A DNA stretch of 64,000 nucleotides from Pseudoalteromonas sp. H105 (GCF_001469215.1 NZ_LOFH01000002.1:186001-250000), one strand, 5' to 3'; numbered from the stretch's first letter, positions 7,875 through 18,409 are shown. Notes: a model not told the origin generated them from the letters alone. Made by a program: numbers and translations.

Positions 7875-10800
7875 ATGAAATTTTCGCACTTTTTTATTCA
7901 GCGACCGATTTTTGCAGCGATGCTGTCGTTAATTATTCTCATTGCTGGTGGGATCTCCCTATTTCAGCTCCCCGTGAGTGAATATCCTGAAGTCGTTCCC
8001 CCTACCGTGGTTGTAACCGCTAACTACCCAGGTGCAAACCCAACGGTTATAGCTCAAACGGTGGCAACACCTTTGGAGCAAGAAATAAATGGTACTGAAA
8101 ACATGTTGTACATGTTTTCACAAGCGACCAGTGATGGCCGAATGACGCTAACGGTCACATTTGCGCTTGGTACCGATCTTGATAGAGCACAAGTACAAGT
8201 GCAAAACCGCGTAAACAGTGCGTTACCCCGCCTACCTCAAGAAGTTCAACGCTTGGGTGTGGTTGCAGAAAAATCATCGCCTGATTTGACCATGGTTGTA
8301 CATTTATATTCACCACAGAAAACACATGATACAGCCTACCTATCGAATTATGCTGATTTATATATTAAAGACCAGATCGCACGATTAGCGGGTGTGGGTG
8401 ATGTGCAGTTATTTGGCGGTGGCCAGTATTCTATGCGAGTGTGGCTAAACCCAGATGCATTGTCTGCCCGTGGTTTGACAGCCATGGATGTTGTTTCATC
8501 GCTTCGGGCTCAAAACAAACAAGTGGCGGCAGGGAGTTTAGGTGCACAGCCTGCGTCCACAGAGAGTCAATTTCAAGTATTGCTGAATGTTAAAGGGCGT
8601 TTGAACAGTGTTGAAGAATTTGAGCAGGTCATTATTAAAGTGGGTGAGCAGGGTCAGTTAACACGCTTGAGTGATGTTGCACGAGTGGATTTGGGGCAAA
8701 ACACGTACTCATTGCGTGCTGAGCTTGATAATCAACCTGCATTGGCTATGCCTATATTCCAACGACCGGGTTCAAATGCGATTGAGCTTTCGGATCAAGT
8801 GCGTGAGACTATGGCGCGATTATCAGAGGCGTTTCCTGCCGGTGTTGAGTACGATATCGTTTATGATCCGACCGTATTTGTACGTGGCTCAATCGATGCC
8901 GTTATTGCTACTTTACTTGAAGCCATTGCGCTGGTTGTGATTGTGGTCGTATTGTTTTTACAAACGTGGCGAGCATCGATTATCCCATTAATTGCTGTTC
9001 CAGTTTCGTTGATTGGTACGTTTGCGGTTATGCAATGGTTAGGTGTCTCAATTAATACATTATCGTTATTTGGTTTAGTCTTGGCTATTGGTATTGTGGT
9101 TGATGATGCGATTGTGGTGGTTGAAAATGTTGAGCGAAATATCGGCCAAGGGTTATCACCTATCGAAGCGACACGGGTGGCGATGACTGAAGTTACCGGT
9201 CCAATTATTGCGATTGCATTGGTATTGTGTGCCGTGTTTATTCCTACCGCGTTTATTAGTGGTCTATCGGGTCAATTTTATAAACAATTTGCATTAACGA
9301 TCACCATATCAACGGTCATCTCAGCCTTCAACTCTTTGACACTGTCACCTGCATTATCTGCTTTATTACTTAAAAGCCATGATGCAAAACCTGATGCATT
9401 AACACGTTTACTTAATCGCTTATTTGGTCGTTGGTTGTTTAATCCGTTTAATCGCCTATTTGACCGCGGCGCTAAGGGCTATCAAAAGCTGGTACAAAAA
9501 TTAATGCGTATGAGTGTGATCGTCATGGTTGTTTATATTGCATTAGTTGGCGGCACAATTAAGCTGTTTGATGCTGTTCCAGGTGGGTTTATTCCTGCGC
9601 AGGATAAACAATACTTAGTTGCCATCGCGCAGCTGCCTGATGCTGCAAGCCTTGATCGCACACAAGATGTTGTAAAGCAAATGCAAGAAATCGCATTAAA
9701 CGTGCCCGGTGTTGCAAATACAGTGGCGTTTCCTGGATTGTCTGTTAACGGATTCACGAATAGCCCCAACAGCGCCATTGTGTTTACTCCTTTAGATGCA
9801 TTTAGCGAAAGAGCAGATCCACATCTATCTGCCATGGCAATTGCCGCACAATTGAACCAGCGTTTTTCAGCAATTGATGAGGCATTTGTTGCTGTATTCC
9901 CGCCACCGCCAATTCAAGGTTTAGGGACTACGGGTGGCTTTAAACTACAAATTGAAGATCGTGCCAATAAAGGCTTTGAAGCCTTATTTAATAGCCTTCA
10001 AGCGGTGATTGGACAAGCACAGCAAGATCCTGCGTTAATGGGGATGTATTCAAGCTTTCGTATTCAAGTGCCGCAAATGGATATTGATATTGACCGTGAG
10101 CAAGCTTTAATACAGGGCATTCCTCTGGATGAAGTCTTTAATGCGTTGCAAATATACTTAGGTTCAATGTATGTAAATGATTTTAATATGTTTGGTCGTA
10201 CGTACCAAGTGAACGCGCAAGCAGATGCTCAATACAGGCTCGATCCAGAGCAGATATTAAACCTCAAAGTGCGTAATAATCAAGGCAACATGGTGCCACT
10301 TGGTTCTGTACTAACTGCCACTTCGACTATTGGGCCAGATCGCGTTATGCACTACAACGGTTACCCAAGTGCTGAACTCAATGGCAGTCCTGCACCTGGT
10401 TTTAGCTCTGATCAAGCACAGCAAGCAATTGAAGCTATTTTAGCCGATACACTTCCTACAGGCATTGAGTATGAATGGACTGAAGTGACATTCCAGCAAA
10501 TTTTAGCGGGTAACACCATGGTGTATGTCTTCCCATTAGTTGTTTTACTTGTGTTTATGGTATTAGCAGCGACGTATGAAAGTTTACGTTTGCCATTAGC
10601 TATTATTTTGATTGTACCCATGACGATATTCTCTGCATTAATGGGTGTGTGGTTAGTGGGCGATGATAATAATATTTTTACGCAAATTGCGTTAATTGTG
10701 TTAGTGGCACTGGCATCGAAAAATGCCATCTTGATGGTTGAATTTGCAAGAGATAAAACCAAACAGGACATGAGTCATTTTGACGCCATTTTAGAAGCCT

Positions 10801-11030
10801 GTCGGATGCGTTTACGTCCAATACTAATGACATCAATTGCTTTTACCGCTGGTGTTATTCCACTTGTGTTCGCAACAGGGGCTGGTGCTGAAATGCGTCA
10901 TGCAATGGGAAATGCGGTATTTTCAGGCATGATAGGGGTCACCGTGTTTGGCTTATTGTTTACGCCGGTATTTTATATCTTAGTAACCAAGACACGTAAA
11001 GCACCAGTAAAGGAACAAATTAATGAATAA
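7875..11030 (+). CDS. RND multidrug efflux pump, HAE-1 family (MexF/OqxB-like)
   Basis: 1051 residues, a standard HAE-1 length. It opens with FFIQRPIFAAMLSLIILIAG (TM1) and has two large periplasmic loops and twelve membrane segments. TM4 contains GIVVDDAIVVVENVERN with the paired aspartates of the proton relay, and a lysine lies in the TM10 element SKNAILMVEFA. The trimeric pump uses the proton gradient to expel drugs or metabolites from the periplasm. Its C-terminus overlaps the outer-membrane factor gene by 8 bp, so translation is probably coupled. It appears intact. Confidence 0.93.
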   Translation: MKFSHFFIQRPIFAAMLSLIILIAGGISLFQLPVSEYPEVVPPTVVVTANYPGANPTVIAQTVATPLEQEINGTENMLYMFSQATSDGRMTLTVTFALGTDLDRAQVQVQNRVNSALPRLPQEVQRLGVVAEKSSPDLTMVVHLYSPQKTHDTAYLSNYADLYIKDQIARLAGVGDVQLFGGGQYSMRVWLNPDALSARGLTAMDVVSSLRAQNKQVAAGSLGAQPASTESQFQVLLNVKGRLNSVEEFEQVIIKVGEQGQLTRLSDVARVDLGQNTYSLRAELDNQPALAMPIFQRPGSNAIELSDQVRETMARLSEAFPAGVEYDIVYDPTVFVRGSIDAVIATLLEAIALVVIVVVLFLQTWRASIIPLIAVPVSLIGTFAVMQWLGVSINTLSLFGLVLAIGIVVDDAIVVVENVERNIGQGLSPIEATRVAMTEVTGPIIAIALVLCAVFIPTAFISGLSGQFYKQFALTITISTVISAFNSLTLSPALSALLLKSHDAKPDALTRLLNRLFGRWLFNPFNRLFDRGAKGYQKLVQKLMRMSVIVMVVYIALVGGTIKLFDAVPGGFIPAQDKQYLVAIAQLPDAASLDRTQDVVKQMQEIALNVPGVANTVAFPGLSVNGFTNSPNSAIVFTPLDAFSERADPHLSAMAIAAQLNQRFSAIDEAFVAVFPPPPIQGLGTTGGFKLQIEDRANKGFEALFNSLQAVIGQAQQDPALMGMYSSFRIQVPQMDIDIDREQALIQGIPLDEVFNALQIYLGSMYVNDFNMFGRTYQVNAQADAQYRLDPEQILNLKVRNNQGNMVPLGSVLTATSTIGPDRVMHYNGYPSAELNGSPAPGFSSDQAQQAIEAILADTLPTGIEYEWTEVTFQQILAGNTMVYVFPLVVLLVFMVLAATYESLRLPLAIILIVPMTIFSALMGVWLVGDDNNIFTQIALIVLVALASKNAILMVEFARDKTKQDMSHFDAILEACRMRLRPILMTSIAFTAGVIPLVFATGAGAEMRHAMGNAVFSGMIGVTVFGLLFTPVFYILVTKTRKAPVKEQINE

Positions 11031-12399
11031 GTTACGATTAACGGCTGTGATTATTGCTGGTTTACTAAGCGGTTGTGCGAGCAAAATTGATGAGCAGCAG
11101 TATCAATCAGATTTACAGTCATTTGTTGAGAAAACGCAAATCGCACAGCAATTACAAGGGACCGATGAGCTCAATTGGTGGCAACAATTAGGCTCACAGC
11201 AACTCAATGACTTGGTGATGAAAGCACGCAGTAATAATTTTGATTTAAAAACCCGCCAGTTTGAATTACAAAGTGCGTTAGCGCGGTTAGGTGCCAAACG
11301 CGCGGAGTATTTACCGCAAGGGAATATTAGCGTAAGTGCGACACGTACCAGCGTTGGAAATAGTCAATCACAGCAATCGCAAGGTGGTGCTAATTTAGAT
11401 TGGCAAATAGACTTGTTTGGTAAAGTCACTGCACTGGTTGATGCTGCAAATGCCGGTGCAATGAGTCAAGCTGAGCAAGTAAGGGTATTGCAAATAGAAA
11501 CACTTTCTTCAGTGGTGAAAGGTTTTGTAAGTTACCAAGGTAACTTACAAAAAAGGCAAATCATCACGTTTCAAATAGACGCACTCTTACAAAGTATTGA
11601 TGTATTGAAAGCACGTGTTGAAGAAGGGATGGCAAGTGAGCTTGATTTGAATCGTACGCTAGCGCAGTTAAAGCAACAACAAGCATTGTTACCTGAGATT
11701 GAATTTGCTCAATTTAGTGACTTGTCTATGTTAGCTTTACTCACAGGGCAGCTTGCAAGTGACTTGACTATCGCGGACGAGAGAGACGTATTTACTCACC
11801 AATTTGCGGTCAGTTTGGTTAATCCAAGCGATGCGATTGCATTGAGGCCAGATATTAGCCGAGCACTGTTTGAATTTAGTCAAGCCAACTCACTTAGCGT
11901 GGCAGCAAGTAAAGCATTATTGCCTGATATTAGCTTAAATGCATTTGCAGGGGTTATTAGTTTAGGGAGTACTGGGTTATCGGATACACAACAGCAATGG
12001 CAGTTAACCCCGCAGGTCCAGTGGTCATTATTAAGCTACCCTGCTTTACTTGCTCAACGTGATGCCCAGCAATATTTAACGCAAGCGGCTTACAGTCAAT
12101 ACCAACAAGTCGTGTTAAATGCGATGAGCGAAAGTGAATTAGCGTTGCAGCGTTTAGTTAAACACGCTGAACAAAGTACGTACGCCAACGCGCGTTTTAA
12201 CTATGCAAATAATGCATTTCTACAAGCACAAGCGATGTATGAAGAAGGGCAAATACCCTACTTAGAGTTGTTAGATGCGCGACAGGATGTTTTAATAGCC
12301 CAAGAGAATGCAGTTGATTCAACCGTTTCATCGTTACTTGCTAAGGTAGCTACCTATCAAGTATTCAATGGACGTTGGAGCTATGCGCTAGTTAATTAG
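11023..12399 (+). CDS. RND outer-membrane factor lipoprotein (NodT/OprM type)
   Basis: 458 residues with the lipobox LLSGC near residue 18 and two homologous TolC-like halves. Each half has the long coiled-coil helices (for example residues 60-95 and 340-400), and LDWQIDLFGKVTALVDAA is a family hallmark. It forms the outer-membrane channel-tunnel of the tripartite pump encoded by the two preceding genes. An AAAGGAAC ribosome site lies inside the end of the pump gene. At 458 residues it is of normal size. Confidence 0.88.
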   Translation: MNKLRLTAVIIAGLLSGCASKIDEQQYQSDLQSFVEKTQIAQQLQGTDELNWWQQLGSQQLNDLVMKARSNNFDLKTRQFELQSALARLGAKRAEYLPQGNISVSATRTSVGNSQSQQSQGGANLDWQIDLFGKVTALVDAANAGAMSQAEQVRVLQIETLSSVVKGFVSYQGNLQKRQIITFQIDALLQSIDVLKARVEEGMASELDLNRTLAQLKQQQALLPEIEFAQFSDLSMLALLTGQLASDLTIADERDVFTHQFAVSLVNPSDAIALRPDISRALFEFSQANSLSVAASKALLPDISLNAFAGVISLGSTGLSDTQQQWQLTPQVQWSLLSYPALLAQRDAQQYLTQAAYSQYQQVVLNAMSESELALQRLVKHAEQSTYANARFNYANNAFLQAQAMYEEGQIPYLELLDARQDVLIAQENAVDSTVSSLLAKVATYQVFNGRWSYALVN

Positions 12400-12415
12400 T
12401 TAAATAGAGTCATTA

Positions 12416-13441
12416 ATGCCACATACTGATATTTTATCGACAATTCCAAGGTCCATGCGTGCAATTGTACTTGAGGAACCTAACGAGCAGATTTTACTTT
12501 GTGAACGTGAAATACCTGTGCCTGATGTATCAGGGAATGATTTGTTAATAAAAGTGGAGTATGTGGGGTTAAACCCCACGGATGCGCAGTTCGCTAAAAC
12601 GGGTTTTTGTAAATGGAGTTACCCACATACATTAGGCTTAGATGCTGTTGGTGTAGTGGTTAAGGCTGATAAAGGCGTGTTCCCCGGTGTAGGTAGCCGC
12701 GTGATGTTCCACGGAAATTTAGGTGAGCAAGGTGTGTTATCTGAATACGTAAAAGTCCCTAATTTTGCGGTGTCAGTGATCCCAGATTCGGTTAAATCAA
12801 GCCATGCTGCAACATTACCTTGCGCAGGAATGTCGGCATTAGTTGCGTTGGACAAATTGCAATTAAGCGAAGGGGATTCAATATTAATTGAGGCCGGAGC
12901 AGGTGCTGTTGGTCAATTTGCAATTCAGTTTGCTAAACAACGTGGTGCTACAGTGTTTACGACGGCGAGTAAACGAAACCATAAGCTTGTTAAGCAATTA
13001 GGCGCCGATGTTGCATTTGATTATCAAGATAAAAAATTAGCCGATAAAATTCGCCGAGAGCTTGGGCCGCAAGGCTTTGATGCCGTCCTAGATTCAATTG
13101 GGGGAGAAGCGACCATCCGTAATGTTGAGTTAATGCGTTTTTGTGGGCGCATCGCGTGTTTGAACCCGTTACCTGCCTTTGAGCAAGAGTTGATGTTTCG
13201 CCGAGCTCCCAATATCGGTATTGTTTCATTAGGTGGTGCGTGGCTTGCAAATAGCCTATGTGCACAGCAAAGAATGAGCTTTATGGGTAATTTGCTATTA
13301 GAAAGCCTTGCAAACAAAACATTGACCATTCCTTGTATTATTTCTGTTGAGTTTAATGCTTCTAATGTCTCTACAGCACTTAATAAACAGCTACAAGGTG
13401 GGTTTACTGGTAAGCAAGTTGTAAAGGTGAGCCAAAGTTAA
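12416..13441 (+). CDS. Medium-chain dehydrogenase/reductase, quinone oxidoreductase-like
   Basis: 341 residues of the MDR superfamily. The N-terminal GroES-like domain contains VEYVGLNPTDAQFAKTGF. The Rossmann fold has the nucleotide motif EAGAGAVGQFAIQFAKQRGA near residue 160, and LGADVAFDY follows. The structural-zinc cysteines of classical alcohol dehydrogenases are missing, so a zinc-independent NADPH quinone/enone reductase is likelier than an alcohol dehydrogenase. It starts 16 bp after the efflux operon with a weak ribosome site and may be its fourth gene, perhaps detoxifying electrophiles. The substrate is unknown. Confidence 0.78.
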   Translation: MPHTDILSTIPRSMRAIVLEEPNEQILLCEREIPVPDVSGNDLLIKVEYVGLNPTDAQFAKTGFCKWSYPHTLGLDAVGVVVKADKGVFPGVGSRVMFHGNLGEQGVLSEYVKVPNFAVSVIPDSVKSSHAATLPCAGMSALVALDKLQLSEGDSILIEAGAGAVGQFAIQFAKQRGATVFTTASKRNHKLVKQLGADVAFDYQDKKLADKIRRELGPQGFDAVLDSIGGEATIRNVELMRFCGRIACLNPLPAFEQELMFRRAPNIGIVSLGGAWLANSLCAQQRMSFMGNLLLESLANKTLTIPCIISVEFNASNVSTALNKQLQGGFTGKQVVKVSQS

Positions 13442-13463
13442 AAACGTGGGCATAAAGGATGTT

Positions 13464-13964
13464 ATGGATAATATCAAATCACAACGCTTAATAATGCGAA
13501 AAGGTCAATTGAGTGACAGCGTTTTTATTTTGATGCTGCTAAATCAGCCCTGTTTTTATGAAAACATTGCAGATAAAGGGATTTATACACGCGAGCAGGC
13601 GGAGGATTATATTCAAAACGCATTCATCAATTCCCATCAAATAAATGGCTTTGGCCCTTACATCGTAACACTTAAAGATTCTACACCGATTGGTATGGTC
13701 GGTCTGTTTAAGCGAGATTATTTACATTTTCCAGATATTGGTTATGCATTTTTATCACAATATACTGGGAGAGGCTACGCAACAGAGTCATGTGATATGT
13801 TGATTCGTCATGTAAAAAATCGTTTTAAAAAGATCACAGCAATTACATCAACAGGTAACACAGCGTCACAGCGAATACTTAAAAAGCTAAACTTTTCAAA
13901 GGTAACGGATGTTATAGCAAGTTCTGATAAACAGCCAATTAGCTTATATATTAGGGGGTTTTAA
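13464..13964 (+). CDS. GNAT family N-acetyltransferase (RimJ/RimL type)
   Basis: 166 residues from the ATG at 13464, which has AAAGGA a few bases upstream; a GTG at 13446 would add six residues. IKSQRLIMRKGQLSDSVFIL is the usual strand-helix opening of RimJ/RimL-like acetyltransferases. The acetyl-CoA pyrophosphate loop appears as SQYTGRGYATES near residue 98, followed by a typical last segment NTASQRILKKLNF. It transfers acetyl from acetyl-CoA to an amine, on either a protein N-terminus or a small molecule. Its end overlaps the convergent pqiC gene by 14 bp. Confidence 0.8.
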   Translation: MDNIKSQRLIMRKGQLSDSVFILMLLNQPCFYENIADKGIYTREQAEDYIQNAFINSHQINGFGPYIVTLKDSTPIGMVGLFKRDYLHFPDIGYAFLSQYTGRGYATESCDMLIRHVKNRFKKITAITSTGNTASQRILKKLNFSKVTDVIASSDKQPISLYIRGF

Positions 13965-14589
13965 TGTTAAGTTGGATTGCTTTCAATTGCGCCGCAACCT
14001 TTAAGTTAATAGTTAACCAAGTTTGTTCGAGGGTCTCAACGAGGCCACTATAATCATCATCCTTTAAGGGCGTAAGTTCACTAAAATAGTGAATTTCCTT
14101 TAATGTGCGGCCATTTTCGAATGTGCTGTGATACAAGCGCCATAATCCTGATATGTCTGCATTCCCTGCGTTGTCTCCATTGAAATGATGAATTTCATAT
14201 TCAATTTCATAAAAGCTTTGCTGATCGGTATCGGTTATGACAGGTAAGCCTTTTACGACCATCCACTTATCTAATTGACTAAACAGAGTTTGGTGTGCGC
14301 TTGCTGTTAGCATTTTATCTGGTGCTTCACTCCATAAGTGATAATTTGCAGCCGTGATCTGATTATTGTCAACTTCTAAGGCAATACCGCGATTGTTTAA
14401 TGCCCCCCGCAAATTGACGGTTAATATACGTAATTGAGCATCGGTATTATCGCTGGTGCGAACCATGGGGGTTATTTTTTGATTGAACTGAAAATACTTC
14501 ACTGGCGCATTTAATGCTTGGCTACAGCCGCCAATTCCAAGCATGCAGCAGGTAACGAGCAGCGTGTTTATTAACGTAGAAATGCGCAT
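13951..14589 (-). CDS. pqiC: PqiC-like auxiliary lipoprotein
   Basis: 212 residues with the lipobox GIGGC near residue 22, corresponding to the ABC-type transport auxiliary lipoprotein family (YmbA/PqiC). It is anchored to the outer membrane and in E. coli docks the PqiB needle at the outer membrane. The ATG at 14589 immediately abuts the pqiB stop codon at 14590, so the two are translationally linked. Sequence identity to the family is low and the assignment rests mainly on the operon position and the lipoprotein signal. Confidence 0.75.
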   Translation of the reverse strand: MRISTLINTLLVTCCMLGIGGCSQALNAPVKYFQFNQKITPMVRTSDNTDAQLRILTVNLRGALNNRGIALEVDNNQITAANYHLWSEAPDKMLTASAHQTLFSQLDKWMVVKGLPVITDTDQQSFYEIEYEIHHFNGDNAGNADISGLWRLYHSTFENGRTLKEIHYFSELTPLKDDDYSGLVETLEQTWLTINLKVAAQLKAIQLNIKTP

Positions 14590-16245
14590 TTATTGTTTCC
14601 TCGGTGTGGGATCGGCTGGTAGTGATTTATCAAAAATAAACATGTTTGGCTGTTCATTTAAGCCACGTGTTAAAGGTTGTAACTCTTCACTTAAGCGCTT
14701 AAATTCAGAAAGCGTTTGTTGTAATTGATGATGAAATTGCGAACCTTGCTGATAACTTGCCATGGTTTTTTCGAACTGTTTCATCGTGACATCAAATTGT
14801 TGCATGCTTTTGGTCATTTCTGCAAAATTACGATTAATATCGCCGGGCAAATCTTGTGTATCTTGTTGATTAAGCAAGTCACGCATTTCATTGGCAAGCG
14901 CTTGATAATCAGTGAATGTAGATTGCATTTGAGCAAGGCTGTCTTCAATCTTTAAGTTATTCACTTTATTGAGTACATCTGAGACTTGATCCGCCAAGAC
15001 CGTGATCCCACTGGAAACGCTTGGGAATACTTGGTATTGAGAAACCGTTGTTAGCTCTGCTTCGACGGCATCTTGGTAAATGTCAAAATCAACATAAACG
15101 GCACCAGTAAGCAGGTTTCCTGGTTTAAGAGAAGCTCGCAAACCATTTTTTATCCATCCGTCTACACTGTTCCGCCAAAAGTCACGGGCCTGATCACTGT
15201 TATGAGATATGCGGCCATATTCAATTTTTATCAGTGCAGGGACTGCGGTATTATCTGTTCTAAAGTGAGCGGGCACGCCGTCGATCATCACATTGGCAGG
15301 AGCCTCGACGACAGTACCAACGCGCATACCTCGATATTCAACGGGGGCACCTGCTCTTAAACCACGTATCGACTGTTCAAATTCAATCAGGTAGTAGTCA
15401 AAATCATAAAAGCGTTCTTCAAGGGCATGTTTATAACTTTTACTCAATGAAAACACATGACCATCATTGGCGCTGTCACCAGGGGCTTGCTGTTCTGGTA
15501 AGCCAACAGAAATACCGCCTTTAAGTAGTTTACTTAAAGACCCAGTATTGACGTTAATGCCATCGGCAGATAAGTCAATTTCTACTCCTGCATTCACCCA
15601 GAAGATTGAGTTAAGAGTAATTAAATTTTGATACGGCTCATTAATGAAGATGCCGTATTTCATCGCTTGGTTTTTCCAATCAAAGGTAGCGGTTTCTACT
15701 TGGCCAATTTTATAATTTTTATAATAAATACTGGTGCTAACATCCATTACCTCGGCATGATAGCTTTGTAATTCAAAGCGTCCACCTTTGACATCCTTGC
15801 CAATCAATGCCGGTTCATCTTGTAACGTAAAATGTTCTTTTGTTTGCTTGCTTTCTCCTGGGGCAAATTCTAAATACACACCAGATAACAAGGTGCTCAT
15901 GCCACTAATACCGGTTTCATCAATACGCGGTTTTACGACCCACATAGTGGCGTCTTCTGTCAGTAAACTATCGTAATGTTTTTCTATTTGCGCGCGCGCA
16001 ATGACGCTATTTGTATCATCAGAAAGTCGAATATGATCAATTTGGCCTATTTTGACACTACGCACTTTTATTTCCGTTTTACCGGCTATAATTCCTTCCG
16101 CTTGTGTCATGGTGATGTATATCGTCGCGCCCTTATTTGCTTGGTACTGGTATAACATCCACGTGCCCACAAATAACGCTATTATTGGGATAATCCAGAT
16201 AGCAGAAATTCGAGGCTCTTGTTTTACGTTGGCTGTTTCACTCAT
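14590..16245 (-). CDS. pqiB: PqiB-like MCE (MlaD) intermembrane transport protein
   Basis: 551 residues, close to E. coli PqiB (546). One N-terminal membrane anchor (about residues 14-33, WIIPIIALFVG) is followed by three MCE domains, whose starts are seen as EGIIAGKTEIKVRSVKIGQ, GRFELQSYHAEV and IRGLRAGAPVEYRGMRVGTV. A C-terminal helical stretch builds the needle of the hexameric tube. PqiB carries lipid or hydrophobic molecules between inner and outer membranes. The gene lies 9 bp from pqiA and abuts pqiC, giving a complete pqiABC set. Confidence 0.9.
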   Translation of the reverse strand: MSETANVKQEPRISAIWIIPIIALFVGTWMLYQYQANKGATIYITMTQAEGIIAGKTEIKVRSVKIGQIDHIRLSDDTNSVIARAQIEKHYDSLLTEDATMWVVKPRIDETGISGMSTLLSGVYLEFAPGESKQTKEHFTLQDEPALIGKDVKGGRFELQSYHAEVMDVSTSIYYKNYKIGQVETATFDWKNQAMKYGIFINEPYQNLITLNSIFWVNAGVEIDLSADGINVNTGSLSKLLKGGISVGLPEQQAPGDSANDGHVFSLSKSYKHALEERFYDFDYYLIEFEQSIRGLRAGAPVEYRGMRVGTVVEAPANVMIDGVPAHFRTDNTAVPALIKIEYGRISHNSDQARDFWRNSVDGWIKNGLRASLKPGNLLTGAVYVDFDIYQDAVEAELTTVSQYQVFPSVSSGITVLADQVSDVLNKVNNLKIEDSLAQMQSTFTDYQALANEMRDLLNQQDTQDLPGDINRNFAEMTKSMQQFDVTMKQFEKTMASYQQGSQFHHQLQQTLSEFKRLSEELQPLTRGLNEQPNMFIFDKSLPADPTPRKQ

Positions 16246-16254
16246 GCACTTTCT

Positions 16255-17487
16255 CTAATTACGTGTTACGTTATTTGGCGAATCCCAAAGAAGTCGAGGG
16301 TCGAATGCGTGTGCAGCCATCATTTGGCTGAGCACCATGGCAGTAAAAAACACAGTCCCGATACCCGGACTCACAGACATTAAATTACCCAACTGCACCA
16401 AGGCTACTAGAATTGCGACTACAAATACATCAATCATAGACCATTTACCAATAAACTCAGTTAATTGATACACTTTGGTATACCGTATTGACTGACTATT
16501 TGCTGGGTATTTCACGATAATACACAAAAAGATTAATATCAGCGCTTTTGCCAGTGGCACAACCACACTCGCTAGAAATATAATTATCGCGATAGGGTAG
16601 GAGCCTGCTTGCCATAGCACAATCACTCCACCGATTAGCGTAGACGCAGATTGATCCCCTAAGCTGGTGGTATACATTATTGGGTATACATTTGCAGGGA
16701 TATAACACGCTACGGAAGTTAACAACCACGCGAGCGCTTTTTGAATACTATTAGGGTTACGAACATGGGCCTTACTGTGGCAGCGAGGGCAATATTCATG
16801 TTCTGACAATTGATGACACACGTGGCATGCTCTAATATTTCTATCAATACCTCTGTCGCCGCTGTTTGCTTCACTAATATTAGCAAGTGGCCGCACCTGC
16901 TCCCATAGGCGTTGACGATTTAAATGTGTGAGGGCCGCAATATAAAAAATGACAAAACAGATATAAGCCCAAAAGCTAATCCCAAAGCTAATGTCCGCCA
17001 TCGACATTATTTTGACCATGCTGACAAGCACACCAATCAGAAAAATTTCTGACATGATCCATGGCTCTAACGCCAACGTGAATTTGAGTAAACGTTTTGC
17101 AATAGCAAACGGCAGTACTTTTAAAAGCCCTAAGTGAAGTGGAATGAGTAATGCAAGTAACGCCATGGGCAAACCAATGATGCTTACGTCAATAAAGATA
17201 CCGAGTAATTCACTGTCATAATTAAATAAAATTTTTGCTGCATCAGGTAACGTGATGGTTTGCGTAATACCGCTGCTACTGAATGAAATAAAAGGGTAGA
17301 ACATACTGCTTAAAAGCATGATTAATGCACTGATACTTAATGCAACAATAAGGATGTCATTGTTTGTATTTGCGCTAGACAATTTAGTGCGGCAATGAGG
17401 GCACACAGCTATCTGCTTGGCTGCTATTTGAGGTAGCTCAATAATTAAGTCACAGTTAGGACAAGCTGTTTGCAATGCGATGGCCAA
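16255..17487 (-). CDS. pqiA: PqiA-like inner-membrane protein
   Basis: 410 residues with two PqiA repeats, each opening with a rubredoxin-like zinc ribbon: CPNCDL..CPHCRTKL at residues 9-34 and CHVCHQL..CPRCHSK near 218-240. Each ribbon is followed by four membrane segments. PqiA is the inner-membrane partner of PqiB in lipid trafficking and envelope maintenance; in E. coli the operon responds to paraquat through SoxS. The frame starts with TTG at 17487 without a clear ribosome site, and no in-frame ATG precedes the first zinc motif. It is the first gene of the minus-strand pqiABC operon. Confidence 0.88.
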   Translation of the reverse strand: MAIALQTACPNCDLIIELPQIAAKQIAVCPHCRTKLSSANTNNDILIVALSISALIMLLSSMFYPFISFSSSGITQTITLPDAAKILFNYDSELLGIFIDVSIIGLPMALLALLIPLHLGLLKVLPFAIAKRLLKFTLALEPWIMSEIFLIGVLVSMVKIMSMADISFGISFWAYICFVIFYIAALTHLNRQRLWEQVRPLANISEANSGDRGIDRNIRACHVCHQLSEHEYCPRCHSKAHVRNPNSIQKALAWLLTSVACYIPANVYPIMYTTSLGDQSASTLIGGVIVLWQAGSYPIAIIIFLASVVVPLAKALILIFLCIIVKYPANSQSIRYTKVYQLTEFIGKWSMIDVFVVAILVALVQLGNLMSVSPGIGTVFFTAMVLSQMMAAHAFDPRLLWDSPNNVTRN

Positions 17488-17633
17488 ATAAAGTACACAC
17501 TAATTAAAGTCTGCATTAAATAAATATGAATTACAATTGGATGATTGTTTTAAATACACTATTATTAGTATTACAGTGAATAGAGTCATATACGTACGCA
17601 TTTGGGCGGAATCTATGCCTCAAGGGTCCATTT

Positions 17634-18409
17634 GTGAATAAATTATTTTGTTTCTGCCTCATTTTATTTTGCGTCAACACGCATGCTCTGACAGAGCAAA
17701 AATCGACTAATCCTATCAATATTGGCGTAAGCCCTTCATTACCTCCTTACGTATTTAGTAAAGACAATTCAGGTTTGCAGCTAGAACTAATCAAAGCGGC
17801 TTTTAAAAGCCAAGGCATCACTGATTTGAATATTATCTACATGTCTAATAAACGCGTAGAGTACTCCTTAGAGCAATCTGAAATAGATGTTGCGGTGAAT
17901 TACGCAGGCTCCGTATTATGGGAATCTACCCGAGTCAAAGCCTTTTGTCCTATCAAAATGTGGCAGTAAGCCTGACTAAAAATAATTTTAAGATAAATTC
18001 TGTTTATGCGTTAACAGGTAAAAGTGTATTAGCTTTTCAAAATGCCACTTCATTTTTACCTCATCCTTATAAAAGGGTGACTGCGAGATTAAATTACTAC
18101 GAAGAAGTTGTAAATCAGGAAGCCCAGGTTGATCATTTAATGAAAGAGTGGGTCGATGTAGTCGTACTCGAAAAGCGTGTATTTTTGTATTATCTACAGC
18201 AATATCAGCAAGACAACGACACAAAAGAGATAACAATACACCCTATATTCAGTGAAGCCGCGCGTCCTGCATATTTTAACAATAAGAAGTTGCAAGCGCT
18301 TTTTGATACGGGACTAGCCCATATCAAAAAAAGTGGTGAATATAACGCAATTATGGCCTTTGATGGCACTAATTATGCGATTGCCCCAGACGATGGCTTA
18401 GTCAAATAA
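17634..18409 (+). pseudogene. Frameshifted periplasmic solute-binding (SBP family 3-like) protein
   Basis: The first part (17634-17969, GTG start) encodes a signal peptide and INIGVSPSLPPYVFSKDNSG, the opening of amino-acid-type binding proteins, and runs to EIDVAVNYAGSVLWES. The second part (to 18409) continues in another frame with LLSYQNVAVSLTKNNF, a fold-completing domain, and IKKSGEYNAIM at the end. One missing base (or two extra) between about 17918 and 17969 would join them into a protein of about 257 residues. No transporter permease or ATPase lies nearby, so the intact form may have fed a sensor. A sequencing error cannot be excluded. Confidence 0.72.
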
